A stretch of DNA of 64,000 bases, taken from contig NZ_FPAZ01000002.1 in NCBI RefSeq assembly GCF_900116435.1, positions 270,756 to 334,755 of the forward strand. Direction: 5' to 3'. This DNA comes from Pseudoalteromonas lipolytica (lineage in GTDB: Bacteria; Pseudomonadota; Gammaproteobacteria; Enterobacterales; Alteromonadaceae). The notes under the pieces are model-generated. The model saw nothing but the letters and a program-made list of their open reading frames with translations. It searched no databases and was not told the origin of the DNA. Numbering within the stretch: position 1 is the first letter of the stretch; every line of letters begins with the position of its first letter. Below, piece by piece: positions 16,547 to 26,268 of this stretch. Made by a program: the position numbers and the translations under genes.

Positions 16547-19492
16547 ATGCTAATAAAATATTGGGTATTGGGATTATTATTGCTGTCGAGTGGGGCATGT
16601 GCGTCACAGCTGAGTCAATACCAGGTTAGGTTTGAACAGCAGTCTTTAGAGGAAGCTGTAAACTTGTTTTCTCGAACTGTTGAACAGACAATTTTATATG
16701 ATCCTAACCTTATTCAAGGTTATAAATCAGGCCCAGTTAGTGGAACTTTTACAGCGCGACAGCTAATTTCTAAATTACTTAAAGAGACGCCACTGTGCGC
16801 GAGTGAAATTAATTCTGGTTGGGTATTGTCAATTTGTCCTAAACAAAAAAAATCACAACCTTCTTCCGTGCCTGTGTTAAAAAACACTTTCGTCTCTCAA
16901 AGCTCGCCTATTCCCGAAGAAATCGTTGTTATGGGATTTCGCGATTCATTAAAAAAGGCGAGTGAGCTCAAGCGACTGGCATTAATCTCTCAGGATTCAA
17001 TTTTAGCAGAAGATATTGCTGATTTTCCGGATTTAAACTTGGCTGATTCTTTACAGCGAGTGTCAGGTGTTTCTATCACGCGGGAGGCAGGAGAAGGAAG
17101 GCAAATATCATTAAGAGGACTTGGACCTGATTTTACAAAAGTAACAATCAATGGCATTGAAGCTCTGGGCATGACCTCATCGCCAATGGATGCTAGAGGA
17201 GCTGTATCACGTACTAGGGCATTTGACTTTAACTTATTTTCAGCTGAATTGTTTAGCCAAGTTGATGTACAAAAATCGTACGTCGCTTCCATGCTTGAAG
17301 GCGGAATAGGCGGTAATGTAACGTTAAGCACCCCCTTACCTTTCGATTTAAAAAAGCCCGTTAGTATTTTTTCATATCGACATGGTATCAATTCAAATAA
17401 TCCGCAATCAGATCCCCGAGTATCTATGATGTATTCTGGTTTATGGAATAACTGGGGTGGATTAATTTTAACGACATACTCTGAAAGGAACGCTACAGAA
17501 TATGGAACAAATACAACTCGTTGGAGGCAAGAAAATAAACAGTATGTTGGTAAACTAGCCCACCAGCAAGAGTACCTCGATAGATTAGGTTTATGGTATC
17601 CGAGGGGACATCGATACTCCTTATGGAATAACAATCAAAAAAGGTTGGGAGTTACAGCTGCATTTCAATTTAAGCCTAACAGTAAATTCGAGACTGCAAT
17701 ACACCTACTGTATAACTCGCTAAAAAATGACTTAGATGAACATCATCTTGCGGTTAAAAATAACAACCGCGTAGCAAATGTAATCTGGGAAGAAAACAAT
17801 ACTGAAAATGAAGTAATTTATGCAGAGTATCCAGATGCATCATGGAGAATTGAAAACCGTAAAGATTTTAATGAGTCAGTTTTCAAGCAAATTTCAATTG
17901 ATACACATTACACTGTAAAGAATGATTTGAGTTTGAACCTTGTTATCGGGGCAAATGACTCAGACTATCAACAGCCTAAATTAAATAAAGTTAATATTAT
18001 TGCGGATGATCTACATATCATAACTGATTTTAGGCAAGATCCTTTTTATGGTACTAGTTACTCACCTAATTTTGATACAACTAATCCTTCAAAATTTAAA
18101 GTAAAAGATCTCTATTTTCAGGAAAATTATGTCGACACAAATGTATTTAACTCAAAAATAGAGCTTATTTACGATGTGAATCATGAGGTAGAGCTGCAAT
18201 TAGGCCTAACTCATAGTACTTTAAAAAATTCAGGGCATGACCGAGTATTTTCTTATTATCCGGCTGCTGAATCAGCAGAACATGGTGAGAGTGGGTTATT
18301 GTCATTGAAAAACACACAGGTGTTTAGCCAACATCCAGATTTGGAATGGGTGGAAGCCGATATCGATGAAATTCAATCTTATTATGGCCTAAACGATCTT
18401 TCATTGAGTTCTGAGTATGTTATACCCTCAACAAATTTTAATGTGGAAGAGAAAACAAACGCTTTCTATGCAGTATTAAAATCAGAAAATAACACTGATA
18501 CTTACCCTATAAACTACCAAATAGGCCTGCGTTGGTTTCAAACAGATTTAAGCTCTATTGGGCTTTCAAAAGGTAATCTAACTCAACGTGATAGAAGTTA
18601 CGCAAAATGGCTGCCTAGCTTCAACGTGGTTTGGGACTTTGCAGATGAGATGTTGCTGAGATTTGGAACGAGTAAAAATATTACACGCCCTTCGTTATCT
18701 GATTTGTCTTATTCTGCGAATGTTTCTCAAGCATCGAGAGCGGAAGGTGAAATTGGGAATATTTCAATTGGAAACCCTGAACTAAGCCCGTTCGAGTCTG
18801 TGAATATTGACTCGTCCTACGAATGGTATTTTAATGATCAAGGCCTTTTATCATTTTCATTATTTTATAAAAACATAAATAACTTTGTCATTGAACAAGT
18901 CGATTTGATCAAATACAGTGAATTGGGGTTACCACCCTCATTATTACAAAGTGGGGACTCAATTGATGACTTATTTATGGTTTCAAAACCAGTTAACTCA
19001 GACTCATCCACCATAAAAGGCTTCGAAGTTTCATTAATAAAAGACTTCGATTTCTTACCTTCCCCATTTAGTAATTTTGGTATCAATGCAAACTTTACTT
19101 GGGCAGATGGAAAAACCCTTTATCGCAACGTACAAGGCTCCGGTAAGAACCAGTTCAAAACATTCGCGGGCTTGTCAAAACAAAGTTATAACCTAACTTT
19201 TTATTATGAATCCGATGATTGGGAAGCGAGAGTTTCATCGGCCTATAGGAGCAACTACATACTTTCAGTAGAGTCTGGTAATACAGACCAAGATGAGTCT
19301 GGTTATCATGCTACAAACTATATTGACTTTTCGGCGAAGTATAAGCTTTCTGATCAACTTGAGCTCACATTTGAAGGTTTGAATCTGACGGATGAAAGGC
19401 AAGAGCTGTATAGTGATTCTAATGATCGTGCTTATAATACAACTAAAAGCGGTCGTAGCTTCTTTTTAGGATTTACGTTGAAGTTAGACTAA
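16547..19492 (+). CDS. TonB-dependent receptor/transducer with STN domain
   Basis: 981 residues: signal peptide (about 1-19, GACA), an STN (secretin/TonB short N-terminal) domain (about 22-95, SLEEAVNLFSRTVEQTILYD), TonB-box segment EEIVVMG near 128, plug (ADSLQRVSGVSITREAGEG) and beta-barrel. The STN domain marks it as a FecA-type transducer that signals ligand occupancy to FecR. It is 4 bp from the FecR gene. From the plug onward it parallels the receptor at 10846, showing a duplication in which one copy has or kept the signalling module. Confidence 0.92.
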   Translation: MLIKYWVLGLLLLSSGACASQLSQYQVRFEQQSLEEAVNLFSRTVEQTILYDPNLIQGYKSGPVSGTFTARQLISKLLKETPLCASEINSGWVLSICPKQKKSQPSSVPVLKNTFVSQSSPIPEEIVVMGFRDSLKKASELKRLALISQDSILAEDIADFPDLNLADSLQRVSGVSITREAGEGRQISLRGLGPDFTKVTINGIEALGMTSSPMDARGAVSRTRAFDFNLFSAELFSQVDVQKSYVASMLEGGIGGNVTLSTPLPFDLKKPVSIFSYRHGINSNNPQSDPRVSMMYSGLWNNWGGLILTTYSERNATEYGTNTTRWRQENKQYVGKLAHQQEYLDRLGLWYPRGHRYSLWNNNQKRLGVTAAFQFKPNSKFETAIHLLYNSLKNDLDEHHLAVKNNNRVANVIWEENNTENEVIYAEYPDASWRIENRKDFNESVFKQISIDTHYTVKNDLSLNLVIGANDSDYQQPKLNKVNIIADDLHIITDFRQDPFYGTSYSPNFDTTNPSKFKVKDLYFQENYVDTNVFNSKIELIYDVNHEVELQLGLTHSTLKNSGHDRVFSYYPAAESAEHGESGLLSLKNTQVFSQHPDLEWVEADIDEIQSYYGLNDLSLSSEYVIPSTNFNVEEKTNAFYAVLKSENNTDTYPINYQIGLRWFQTDLSSIGLSKGNLTQRDRSYAKWLPSFNVVWDFADEMLLRFGTSKNITRPSLSDLSYSANVSQASRAEGEIGNISIGNPELSPFESVNIDSSYEWYFNDQGLLSFSLFYKNINNFVIEQVDLIKYSELGLPPSLLQSGDSIDDLFMVSKPVNSDSSTIKGFEVSLIKDFDFLPSPFSNFGINANFTWADGKTLYRNVQGSGKNQFKTFAGLSKQSYNLTFYYESDDWEARVSSAYRSNYILSVESGNTDQDESGYHATNYIDFSAKYKLSDQLELTFEGLNLTDERQELYSDSNDRAYNTTKSGRSFFLGFTLKLD

Positions 19493-19667
19493 CTTTGCAA
19501 GATATAAGTGCTTAATAAAAGACCCAATTAATTTATTAACTCCCTTTTGTGTATTTAGTTCTCTTAAACATCTACAAAGCCTACTTTTAATACTTCTGTG
19601 TATTTAAAAACCTAATTTTTAACCTTCAAGTGCTTTACTAGTCTCACTGTCTAATTAGGTTGGTATT

Positions 19668-19738
19668 TCCTGACTACAGTTAATCATTCAATCTTGAATG
19701 ATTAGAGAGTGATGCGGGTGTGTTGTTTGATCTAGATC
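19668..19738. repeat. Left copy of a 71-bp direct repeat flanking the island
   Basis: Identical at 65 of 71 positions to 57690-57760 and in the same orientation. It contains a perfect palindrome (arms TAATCATTCA, 4-nt centre, 19681-19704) and a decayed FNR-like sequence TTGATCTAGATCTG. The right copy is the promoter region of yfhL; this copy has no ferredoxin gene behind it. The rest of 19493-20004 contains the candidate RNA and terminator below and no ORF. Confidence 0.85.
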
Positions 19739-19739
19739 T

Positions 19740-19877
19740 GAGTTCACTCTGATAATACGAGTGAGGGAATTGTATGCAAATATACTTTTCTATTTTGGTA
19801 ATGCAAAGCGTATTGCCAACGATAATGTAAGGCGTGGCTTGAGGGCAATGAAGGAGTAGCGTGCTACTCTTTTTTTA
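19740..19877 (+). ncRNA. Candidate small RNA ending in an intrinsic terminator
   Basis: About 135 bp between the duplicated promoter-like repeat and a strong terminator hold no ORF but several stems: CACTC/GAGTG (about 19745-19763), GGTAAT/ATTGCC with one wobble pair (about 19797-19817), and the terminator hairpin. This is how a small RNA gene would look. No known RNA family was recognised, and a read-through 3' UTR of the receptor gene is the alternative. Confidence 0.35.
19851..19877 (+). terminator. Rho-independent terminator
   Basis: AAGGAGTAGC and GCTACTCTTT pair over 10 bp (one G-T wobble) around a tight GT centre and run into an uninterrupted stretch of eight T residues. It is the strongest intrinsic terminator in the window and separates the TonB locus from the defence island. 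Confidence 0.85.
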
Positions 19878-20004
19878 AATTTAGGTATTAGAGAAAGTTC
19901 GCAAAACATTTATCGTCAATAAGTCATAAAAATAGCATTCGTCTCATACTTTTTGATTTTATTTAATATTCAGATATCATTCAGTTTCGTCAAAAGGAAA
20001 TTGA

Positions 20005-21123
20005 ATGAAACACATATTACTCATCATCACAGGGGCTAGCCCTCAAGTACTTACAGAAACCTTGTTTGCTATCCATAAGCAAGGCAAAAGTCTGCCAAAC
20101 GAAATCTATGTCATCACAACGCAAAGTGCCAAACCTTTGCTGGTAGATGGGCTATTCAACCAAGGTCATTTTCAACAGTTATTAACAGACTACAAATTGC
20201 CAGAGATTGAGTTTTCTGAGAAAAATATTTGGCTTATTGAAGATCAAAACGGTCAACCTGTTTTTGATGCCAGTACTGAGGTTGAACAGGTCTATATGGC
20301 AGATTTTATAACCCGTAAGGTAGATGAGTTAACCAAACTTGAGAATACAGCAATACATGCATCAATTGCAGGTGGACGTAAAACAATGGCGTTTTACTTA
20401 GGATATGCCATGTCTCTCTTTGGGCGTGAGCAAGACACTCTAAGTCATGTATTTGTAGATGAGAGCTTTGAATTTCTAAAAGACTTTTGGTATCCGACTC
20501 CCCATTCAAAGTTTGTAAAAAATAAAGCAGGGAAATCGGTCGATTGCAAAAATGCCAATATTACTTTAACGAGCATACCTTATGTTCGCATGCGTAACCT
20601 AATTGATAACTCTGTGCTTACCAGTATCAAAAATGTATCTTTCAGTAAAACAGTAGCAAGTCTTAATACTGTCAACTCAAAAGTAATTTCATTAGTTATA
20701 AACCCTTCTGCTAAGCAGTTAACATTCGCGGGGATTGACATAAGCTTAACGGCAAAAGAAATGGCATTTTACTTATGGTTACTTGATCAGTATGAACTCA
20801 ATGTAGATCGTTATTTTGAAGATACAACAAGTTATTCAGAGGCTTATTTAACTCAGTTTTCTAGGCTAGGTACTGACTTACGAGTATTTCGTGATACATT
20901 TGGAATCGAGCCGGAAGATTTTAAAATTAATAACTTAAGTGGCTTAAAGCCAATGGAAAAAACGTTTGTTCAGCAAACTCGTAGCCTAATTAATAAAAAA
21001 CTTAATAATGCCTTGCCTATTGAGTTAGCAGAAAAGCTGTTAATTGGTTCAACCACCGTTGACGGTGGGACTATCTATCAAGTTAATGCACTAAATGGCA
21101 AAGTAAAAATAGAATTGATATAG
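20005..21123 (+). CDS. CARF-domain protein, Cas NE0113 family, orphan
   Basis: 372 residues. The N-terminal half matches the NE0113 family of CRISPR-associated proteins: HILLIITGASPQVLTETLFA, YVITTQSAKPLL, SIAGGRKTMAFYLGYAMSLF, then FWYPTP. SIAGGRKTM is the hallmark ligand-binding loop of CARF folds, which bind cyclic oligoadenylates. The C-terminal half (about 230-372) is alpha-helical and has no motif I recognise. No CRISPR array, cas10 or other cas gene is in the window; it stands alone just upstream of the restriction genes. Its signal and output are unknown; a sensor of a nucleotide second messenger is inferred. Confidence 0.8.
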   Translation: MKHILLIITGASPQVLTETLFAIHKQGKSLPNEIYVITTQSAKPLLVDGLFNQGHFQQLLTDYKLPEIEFSEKNIWLIEDQNGQPVFDASTEVEQVYMADFITRKVDELTKLENTAIHASIAGGRKTMAFYLGYAMSLFGREQDTLSHVFVDESFEFLKDFWYPTPHSKFVKNKAGKSVDCKNANITLTSIPYVRMRNLIDNSVLTSIKNVSFSKTVASLNTVNSKVISLVINPSAKQLTFAGIDISLTAKEMAFYLWLLDQYELNVDRYFEDTTSYSEAYLTQFSRLGTDLRVFRDTFGIEPEDFKINNLSGLKPMEKTFVQQTRSLINKKLNNALPIELAEKLLIGSTTVDGGTIYQVNALNGKVKIELI

Positions 21124-21125
21124 CA

Positions 21126-21143
21126 TTTTACAAGCTTGTAAAA
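21126..21143. promoter_or_regulatory. CAAGCTTG-type operator before hsdR
   Basis: TTTTACAAGCTTGTAAAA is a perfect 18-bp palindrome directly before a possible -10 element (TATAAA, 21145-21150) and 47 bp before the hsdR start. Its position over the -35/spacer region suggests repression. The same core is found before three other island transcripts. Confidence 0.6.
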
Positions 21144-21190
21144 GTATAAAAATAGTACAATCAAGTAGGATGAAAAAGGAATTAGCAACA

Positions 21191-24169
21191 ATGAAACACT
21201 CAATGAACTTTGAACATATCAAACAACGATGGCCTGAATTACACCAACTTGCAGCATTTGCTGAAGAGTATGCTATCAGCGATCCTCAAAGCTCATTGGT
21301 AAAATTGCGTTGCTTTGCAGAGAAAGTTGTTGGCTTTTTATATGAAGAGTTATGCCTGCCTGTTTTACCAAATTCTAATATATTCGATAAACTCACTGCC
21401 GATGACTTTACAAGCGTAGTGCCAAGACAAATTACGGATAAACTCCATGCAATTCGTAAAAGTGGTAATCAAGCTGCCCATCAAGGTAGAGTAGATCAAC
21501 AGCAAGCTATATGGATATTAAAAGAAAGCTATTTTATTGCCTCTTATTTGTTTATGGCTTATGCAAAAGGGTCTCAACAAGAGTGTCCAGAGTTTAAAGT
21601 ACCTGCACAAGTTCAGCCAAGTAATCAAAGTGATGCTGAGTTTGCTAAAAAGAACAAACAGCTTACAAAGCAATTAGCCGAGAACCAAGCTCGTTTAAAG
21701 CGTGCTCTCGATGAGCTTGAAGCTGCAGAGCTTGCACAAAAATTAGCACAACAGCAAGCTGCAAAGCTAAAGCAAGCGATCAATCAAGAAAAACTAAAAC
21801 AAGTACAAAGTCTTAATAAGCAAATAGTTAGTTCCAGCTTTGATTTTAACGAGGACGAAACTCGTAAACGAATTATTGATTTAGATCTTCGTAATGCAGG
21901 CTGGCATGTTGCACTTGATGATGAATCAACAGAAGAAGTTGGCAAAGAAGTCAAAGTGAGTGAGCAACCAACACCAACAGGCATTGGTTATGTCGATTAC
22001 GTTTTATGGGATAACGATGGTCAACCTCTTGCTGTTATTGAAGCAAAACGATCTCGTGAAAATATTGAAAAGGGTCGACAACAAGCGACGCTCTACGCTG
22101 ATGCTTTAGAAAAGCAATATGGCCAGCGCCCCGTTATTTTTTACTCGAATGGTTGGGACATTAAAATCCTCGATGATGCACAAGGTTATAATAGTCGAGG
22201 CTTATATGGTTATTATTCAAAAGATTCTCTGCAATACTTACTTAAGCAACGCACACTAAAAAAAGACCTAAATCAAACGCCAATAGATACAAACGTTGCG
22301 GGTCGTTTGTATCAAATGGAAACAATCACCCGCGTGTGTGAGCGTTTTAGCGATAAACACCGTAAAGCCCTTATAGTTCAAGCGACGGGAACAGGTAAAA
22401 CCCGCGTATCTATTGCACTTGCTAAACGTTTGCTCGATGCTGGCTGGGCAAAACGGGTATTATTTTTATGTGACCGTAAAGAGTTACGCAAACAAGCAGG
22501 CAACGCATTTACTGAATTTACTAATGAACCAGTCCATATTGTTGGTAAAAGTGCTAAAAACAGCGCTGGTAGTGCACGTGTATTTATCGCTACCTATCCG
22601 GGTATGCTTCGCATAATGAACAAGTATGATGTGGGGTTTTTTGACCTTATTGTCGCTGATGAATCGCACCGCTCAATTTACAATATTTATGGTGATATTT
22701 TTAAATACTTTGATGCGCTTGAAGTCGGCTTAACCGCTACACCTGTTGAAATGGTATCGCGCTCAACCTGTGATCTATTTGGTTGTGATTATAAACTACC
22801 AACCGCTAACTATCCCCTTGAGGATGCTATAGAGCAAGGTAACTTAGTACCTTACAAAATTGTAAGTTACACCACACAATTTTTACGAGAAGGTATTAAA
22901 AAAGACAACCTTACTGATGAGCAAATAGCACAATTAGAAGATCAAGGTATAGACCCTAACGAGCTTGACTTCGATGCAAAGCAAATAGACGAAGCCGTTA
23001 AAAATAAAGATACCAATAGATTAATACTGCGTAATTTAATGGAAAAAGGGCTACGTGACAAAGACGGGCAGCTACCAGGTAAAACAATTATATTTGCCCG
23101 TAACATAGCTCATGCAGAACTTTTAGCACAATTGTTTAGCGAACTTTATCCACAACATGGTGCTAACTTTTGCCGCGTTATTCATTCAAAATACGAACGT
23201 GCCGAAGAGCTAATAGATGACTTCAAATCGAGTGACGAAAATAGTGTTCGTATCGCTGTGTCAGTTGATATGCTTGATACTGGCATTGATGTACCCGAGT
23301 GTGTCAATCTTGTGTTCGCTAAGCCAATTAAATCAAAGGTGAAATTTTGGCAAATGATTGGTCGAGGTACACGCTTATGTGAGCACTTATATGGCCCAGG
23401 TAAGCATAAAACACACTTCTTGATATTTGATCATTGGGCAAACTTTGAATACTTTGACGAAAACCCAGAAGAAGAAGACGTTAAACAAGCTAAATCACTG
23501 TTGCAAAAACTGTTTGAAACGCGCATAAACCTCGCACAAACAGCGCTTAAAAAAGCCAATATGGATGTGTTTGATCAAACTATATCGTTACTTCACCAAG
23601 ATATTAATTCTTTACCAATGGAATCAATATCAGTGCGCGATAATTGGCAAGTAGTAGAAACCTATAAAGGCCTAAAACGCCTAAATCAATTTACACCAAA
23701 TACAGTCAGTGATTTACTTGAAAAAGTTGCACCACTAATGCAATGGCGCAATATTATGGGGCAAAGTGAAGCCTATAAACTTGATTGCGAAATAACTGTT
23801 ATTCAAACATTATTATTAACAGATACAAGTCAAATTGATCTAGCAAAGCAAAATGTCATGGCTAAAGTTGAGTCGCTACAAATGCACTTAAACGAAGTGC
23901 GTGCAAAAGCACCAGCAATAGCAGTGATCCAAACAGATCAATATTGGCAATATTTAACACATACAGCACTTGAACAAAGCCGTGTTGATTTACGCAGTAT
24001 TATACATTTACGTAATAAAAACGTGACGCCGCCAACAAGCGAGTTTGTACTTGATATAAAAGAAGATTCAAATCAAATACACGAAACCGACAGGCTAACA
24101 AAAATAGTCTCGATTGATTATCAGATATACCGCCAAGAAGTAGAAAAAACCCTTGCGCCACTATTTTAA
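21191..24169 (+). CDS. hsdR: Type I restriction subunit HsdR, interrupted by an in-frame stop
   Basis: 992 residues of the motor/nuclease subunit: DUF4145-like helical N-terminus (about 1-115), coiled linker, nuclease domain with the PD-(D/E)xK pattern (GYVDYVLW, AVIEAKRS), helicase with TGTGKT (K403), DESH (D490), TATP and the RGTRL motif. The start at 21191 has AAGGA upstream; the ATG at 21170 sits on its own ribosome site. Translation ends at TAA (24167-24169) after TLAPLF, but the same frame continues for another 154 codons that encode the conserved HsdR C-terminal domain. The truncated enzyme keeps nuclease and motor but loses the part thought to dock on the methyltransferase. Confidence 0.88.
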   Translation: MKHSMNFEHIKQRWPELHQLAAFAEEYAISDPQSSLVKLRCFAEKVVGFLYEELCLPVLPNSNIFDKLTADDFTSVVPRQITDKLHAIRKSGNQAAHQGRVDQQQAIWILKESYFIASYLFMAYAKGSQQECPEFKVPAQVQPSNQSDAEFAKKNKQLTKQLAENQARLKRALDELEAAELAQKLAQQQAAKLKQAINQEKLKQVQSLNKQIVSSSFDFNEDETRKRIIDLDLRNAGWHVALDDESTEEVGKEVKVSEQPTPTGIGYVDYVLWDNDGQPLAVIEAKRSRENIEKGRQQATLYADALEKQYGQRPVIFYSNGWDIKILDDAQGYNSRGLYGYYSKDSLQYLLKQRTLKKDLNQTPIDTNVAGRLYQMETITRVCERFSDKHRKALIVQATGTGKTRVSIALAKRLLDAGWAKRVLFLCDRKELRKQAGNAFTEFTNEPVHIVGKSAKNSAGSARVFIATYPGMLRIMNKYDVGFFDLIVADESHRSIYNIYGDIFKYFDALEVGLTATPVEMVSRSTCDLFGCDYKLPTANYPLEDAIEQGNLVPYKIVSYTTQFLREGIKKDNLTDEQIAQLEDQGIDPNELDFDAKQIDEAVKNKDTNRLILRNLMEKGLRDKDGQLPGKTIIFARNIAHAELLAQLFSELYPQHGANFCRVIHSKYERAEELIDDFKSSDENSVRIAVSVDMLDTGIDVPECVNLVFAKPIKSKVKFWQMIGRGTRLCEHLYGPGKHKTHFLIFDHWANFEYFDENPEEEDVKQAKSLLQKLFETRINLAQTALKKANMDVFDQTISLLHQDINSLPMESISVRDNWQVVETYKGLKRLNQFTPNTVSDLLEKVAPLMQWRNIMGQSEAYKLDCEITVIQTLLLTDTSQIDLAKQNVMAKVESLQMHLNEVRAKAPAIAVIQTDQYWQYLTHTALEQSRVDLRSIIHLRNKNVTPPTSEFVLDIKEDSNQIHETDRLTKIVSIDYQIYRQEVEKTLAPLF

Positions 24170-24634
24170 ACAGATGCTGTATTGAAAAAAATTCGTGCCG
24201 GAGAGCCCGTAACAGAGGCCGATCTTGCTCAGTTAAGTTCACTAGTTCACACCCAAAACCCCAGTGTCGACCTGAATACACTGAAAGAATTTTTCCCTGA
24301 CTCAACAGCGAGCCTAGATAAAATACTGCGTACTATAGTGGGTATGGATAAACAGGCAATTGAGCAAAGCTTTACAGAATTTGTGCAACAAACTCATACG
24401 CATATGAATGCCAAACAACAGCGCTTTATTGGCATGTTAAAAAATCACCTTGTTCGCAATGGTAGTATTAATATTGAGCAACTTTACGATGCGCCATTTA
24501 CTCAAGTTCATGATATGGGGCTCGATGGCGTATTTAGTGAACAACAAGCCGACATAATTGAGCAATTTATTGCGCAATTTAATGTACCATTGGGCACCAA
24601 AATTAATGCAGTAGAAAAGCAATTACAGCCATAA
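24170..24634 (+). pseudogene. Detached C-terminal domain of HsdR
   Basis: The frame directly after the hsdR TAA reads TDAVLKKIRAGEPVTEADL and continues to a stop at 24634 with sequence typical of the EcoEI-type HsdR C-terminal domain (IVGMDKQAI, QQRFIGMLKNHL, DAPFTQVHDMGLDGVF). It is in the same frame as hsdR, so a single nonsense base explains the split. A TTG at 24182 could start it, but no ribosome site precedes it. Functional only by read-through, re-initiation or if the stop is a sequencing error. Confidence 0.8.
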
Positions 24635-24688
24635 GCCTATTTTTCAAACTGCGCAGCAACATATAAAAGCATTAGGAATTGAATATTA

Positions 24689-25219
24689 ATGATCACAGGT
24701 CAACTTAAAAGCAAAATCGATAAACTCTGGGAAGAATTTTGGACCGGTGGTATTACTAACCCGTTAACGGTAGTCGAGCAAATCACCTTTCTAATGTACG
24801 CCCGTATGCTTGATATGAGCGAGCAAGCTGACGAAAAACGCAGTGCACGTACCAATAAACCATTTACCCGCCGTTTTAATGATGACGAGCAACATTTGCG
24901 TTGGCAAAACTTTCGTCACTTAGGGGCCGAAGAGCTTTATAAATTAGTGAAAGATGAGCTATTCCCATACTTTTCAAAAGCAGGGGATGACGAGTCAACC
25001 GAAGGCGCAATTTTTAACGAGTTTATGAAAGATGCGCAACTGATGATCCAAAAGCAGTCGCTATTGGTTAAAGCGGTTGAAATGGTCAACGACCTGCCAC
25101 TTGAAAACTCTGACACCAAAGGCGACTTATACGAATACTTGCTAAGCAAACTAACAACAGCAGGCATTAACGGCCAGTTTATACGCCACGCCACATTATT
25201 CGTGCAATGGTGGAAATGA
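24689..25219 (+). pseudogene. hsdM: HsdM, N-terminal part before a frameshift
   Basis: This frame encodes the N-terminal helical domain of a type I methyltransferase subunit ([33 protein letters not shown]) up to TTAGINGQF. The expected continuation ([16 protein letters not shown]) is in another frame: removing one T from a TTTT run at 25178-25180 explains it. After the shift the frame adds 12 random residues ([12 protein letters not shown]) and stops. Without the catalytic half this piece cannot methylate. Confidence 0.88.
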
Positions 25220-26268
25220 TGGACCCTGATAAAAACAGCCGTATTTGTGACCCATCAACGGGCACAGGTGGCTTCTTATCAGTGTCTTACGAGTACCTAC
25301 TTGAGAAATATACCTCAACCGACGCTATTGAACGCGAGCCGTTATTTGATATCGATGGCAAGCCGTTATTAGACAACAACGGTAATCAGCTTGAAAACGT
25401 CTTGTATTCGGGTGATTTAATTGACGAAGACGCTCGCAAGCACATCGATACCGATATGTTCCACGGCTTTGATTTTGACGCCACCATGCTGCGCGTAGCC
25501 GCCATGAACTTAGTGATGCATGGTATAAAACAGCCCGACATCCATTACCAAGATACCCTAAGCCAATCTTTTATTGAACGTTTTCCAAACGAGGCAAAGG
25601 ATGGCATGGACATTATCCTTGCCAATCCACCATTTAAAGGTAAGTTAGACGAAGAAGACGTATGCCCTGAAGTACTTCGTAAAGTTAAAACCAAAAAAAC
25701 CGAGTTGCTGTTTGTTGCCTTAATAGAGCGCATGTTACGTGTGGGTGGTCGCTCAGCGACTATCGTTCCTGATGGCGTATTATTCGGCTCATCAAAAGCA
25801 CACCAGCAATTGCGACAATTGCTAGTCGATAACAACCAGCTTGAAGCGGTTATATCCTTGCCAAGTGGTGTATTTAAACCTTATGCGGGCGTTTCAACCG
25901 CGATTTTAATATTCACCAAAGGCGGCACTACCGATCATGTTTGGTTTTATGATGTACAAGCCGATGGTTTTTCGCTCGATGACAAACGCGCACCGATTAA
26001 AGAGAACGACCTACCAGATTTGGTTGCCCAGTTTAAAGCCCGTGATAAAGCGGTAGCTGAAACGGAAGCAAACGATAAGACCCAAAAGGCGTTTTGGGTC
26101 AGCAAAGAAGACATCACCTCAAATAAATATGACCTTTCAATAAACCGCTACAAAGAAGTGGTATACGAAGAAGAACAATACGATCCACCAAAAGAAATTT
26201 TAGGTAAGTTAGTGTCATTGGAAAATGAGATATTGGCTGATTTGAAAGCGCTGGAGGAGATGCTGTGA
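25207..26268 (+). pseudogene. hsdM: HsdM, catalytic part after the frameshift
   Basis: The frame opens upstream with TPRHIIRA before the ATG at 25207 and carries the SAM-binding motif DPSTGTGGFL and the adenine-methyltransferase motif NPPF (ANPPFKGKLDEED), then SGVFKPYAGVSTAILIF. Together with 24689-25219 it makes one normal HsdM of about 525 residues. If the frameshift is real, DNA modification by this system is lost. The end overlaps hsdS by 4 bp. Confidence 0.88.

Noticed and set aside
20005..21123. Search for a CRISPR array near the CARF gene
   Set aside because: No regularly spaced direct repeats were found in the gene-free regions of the window.
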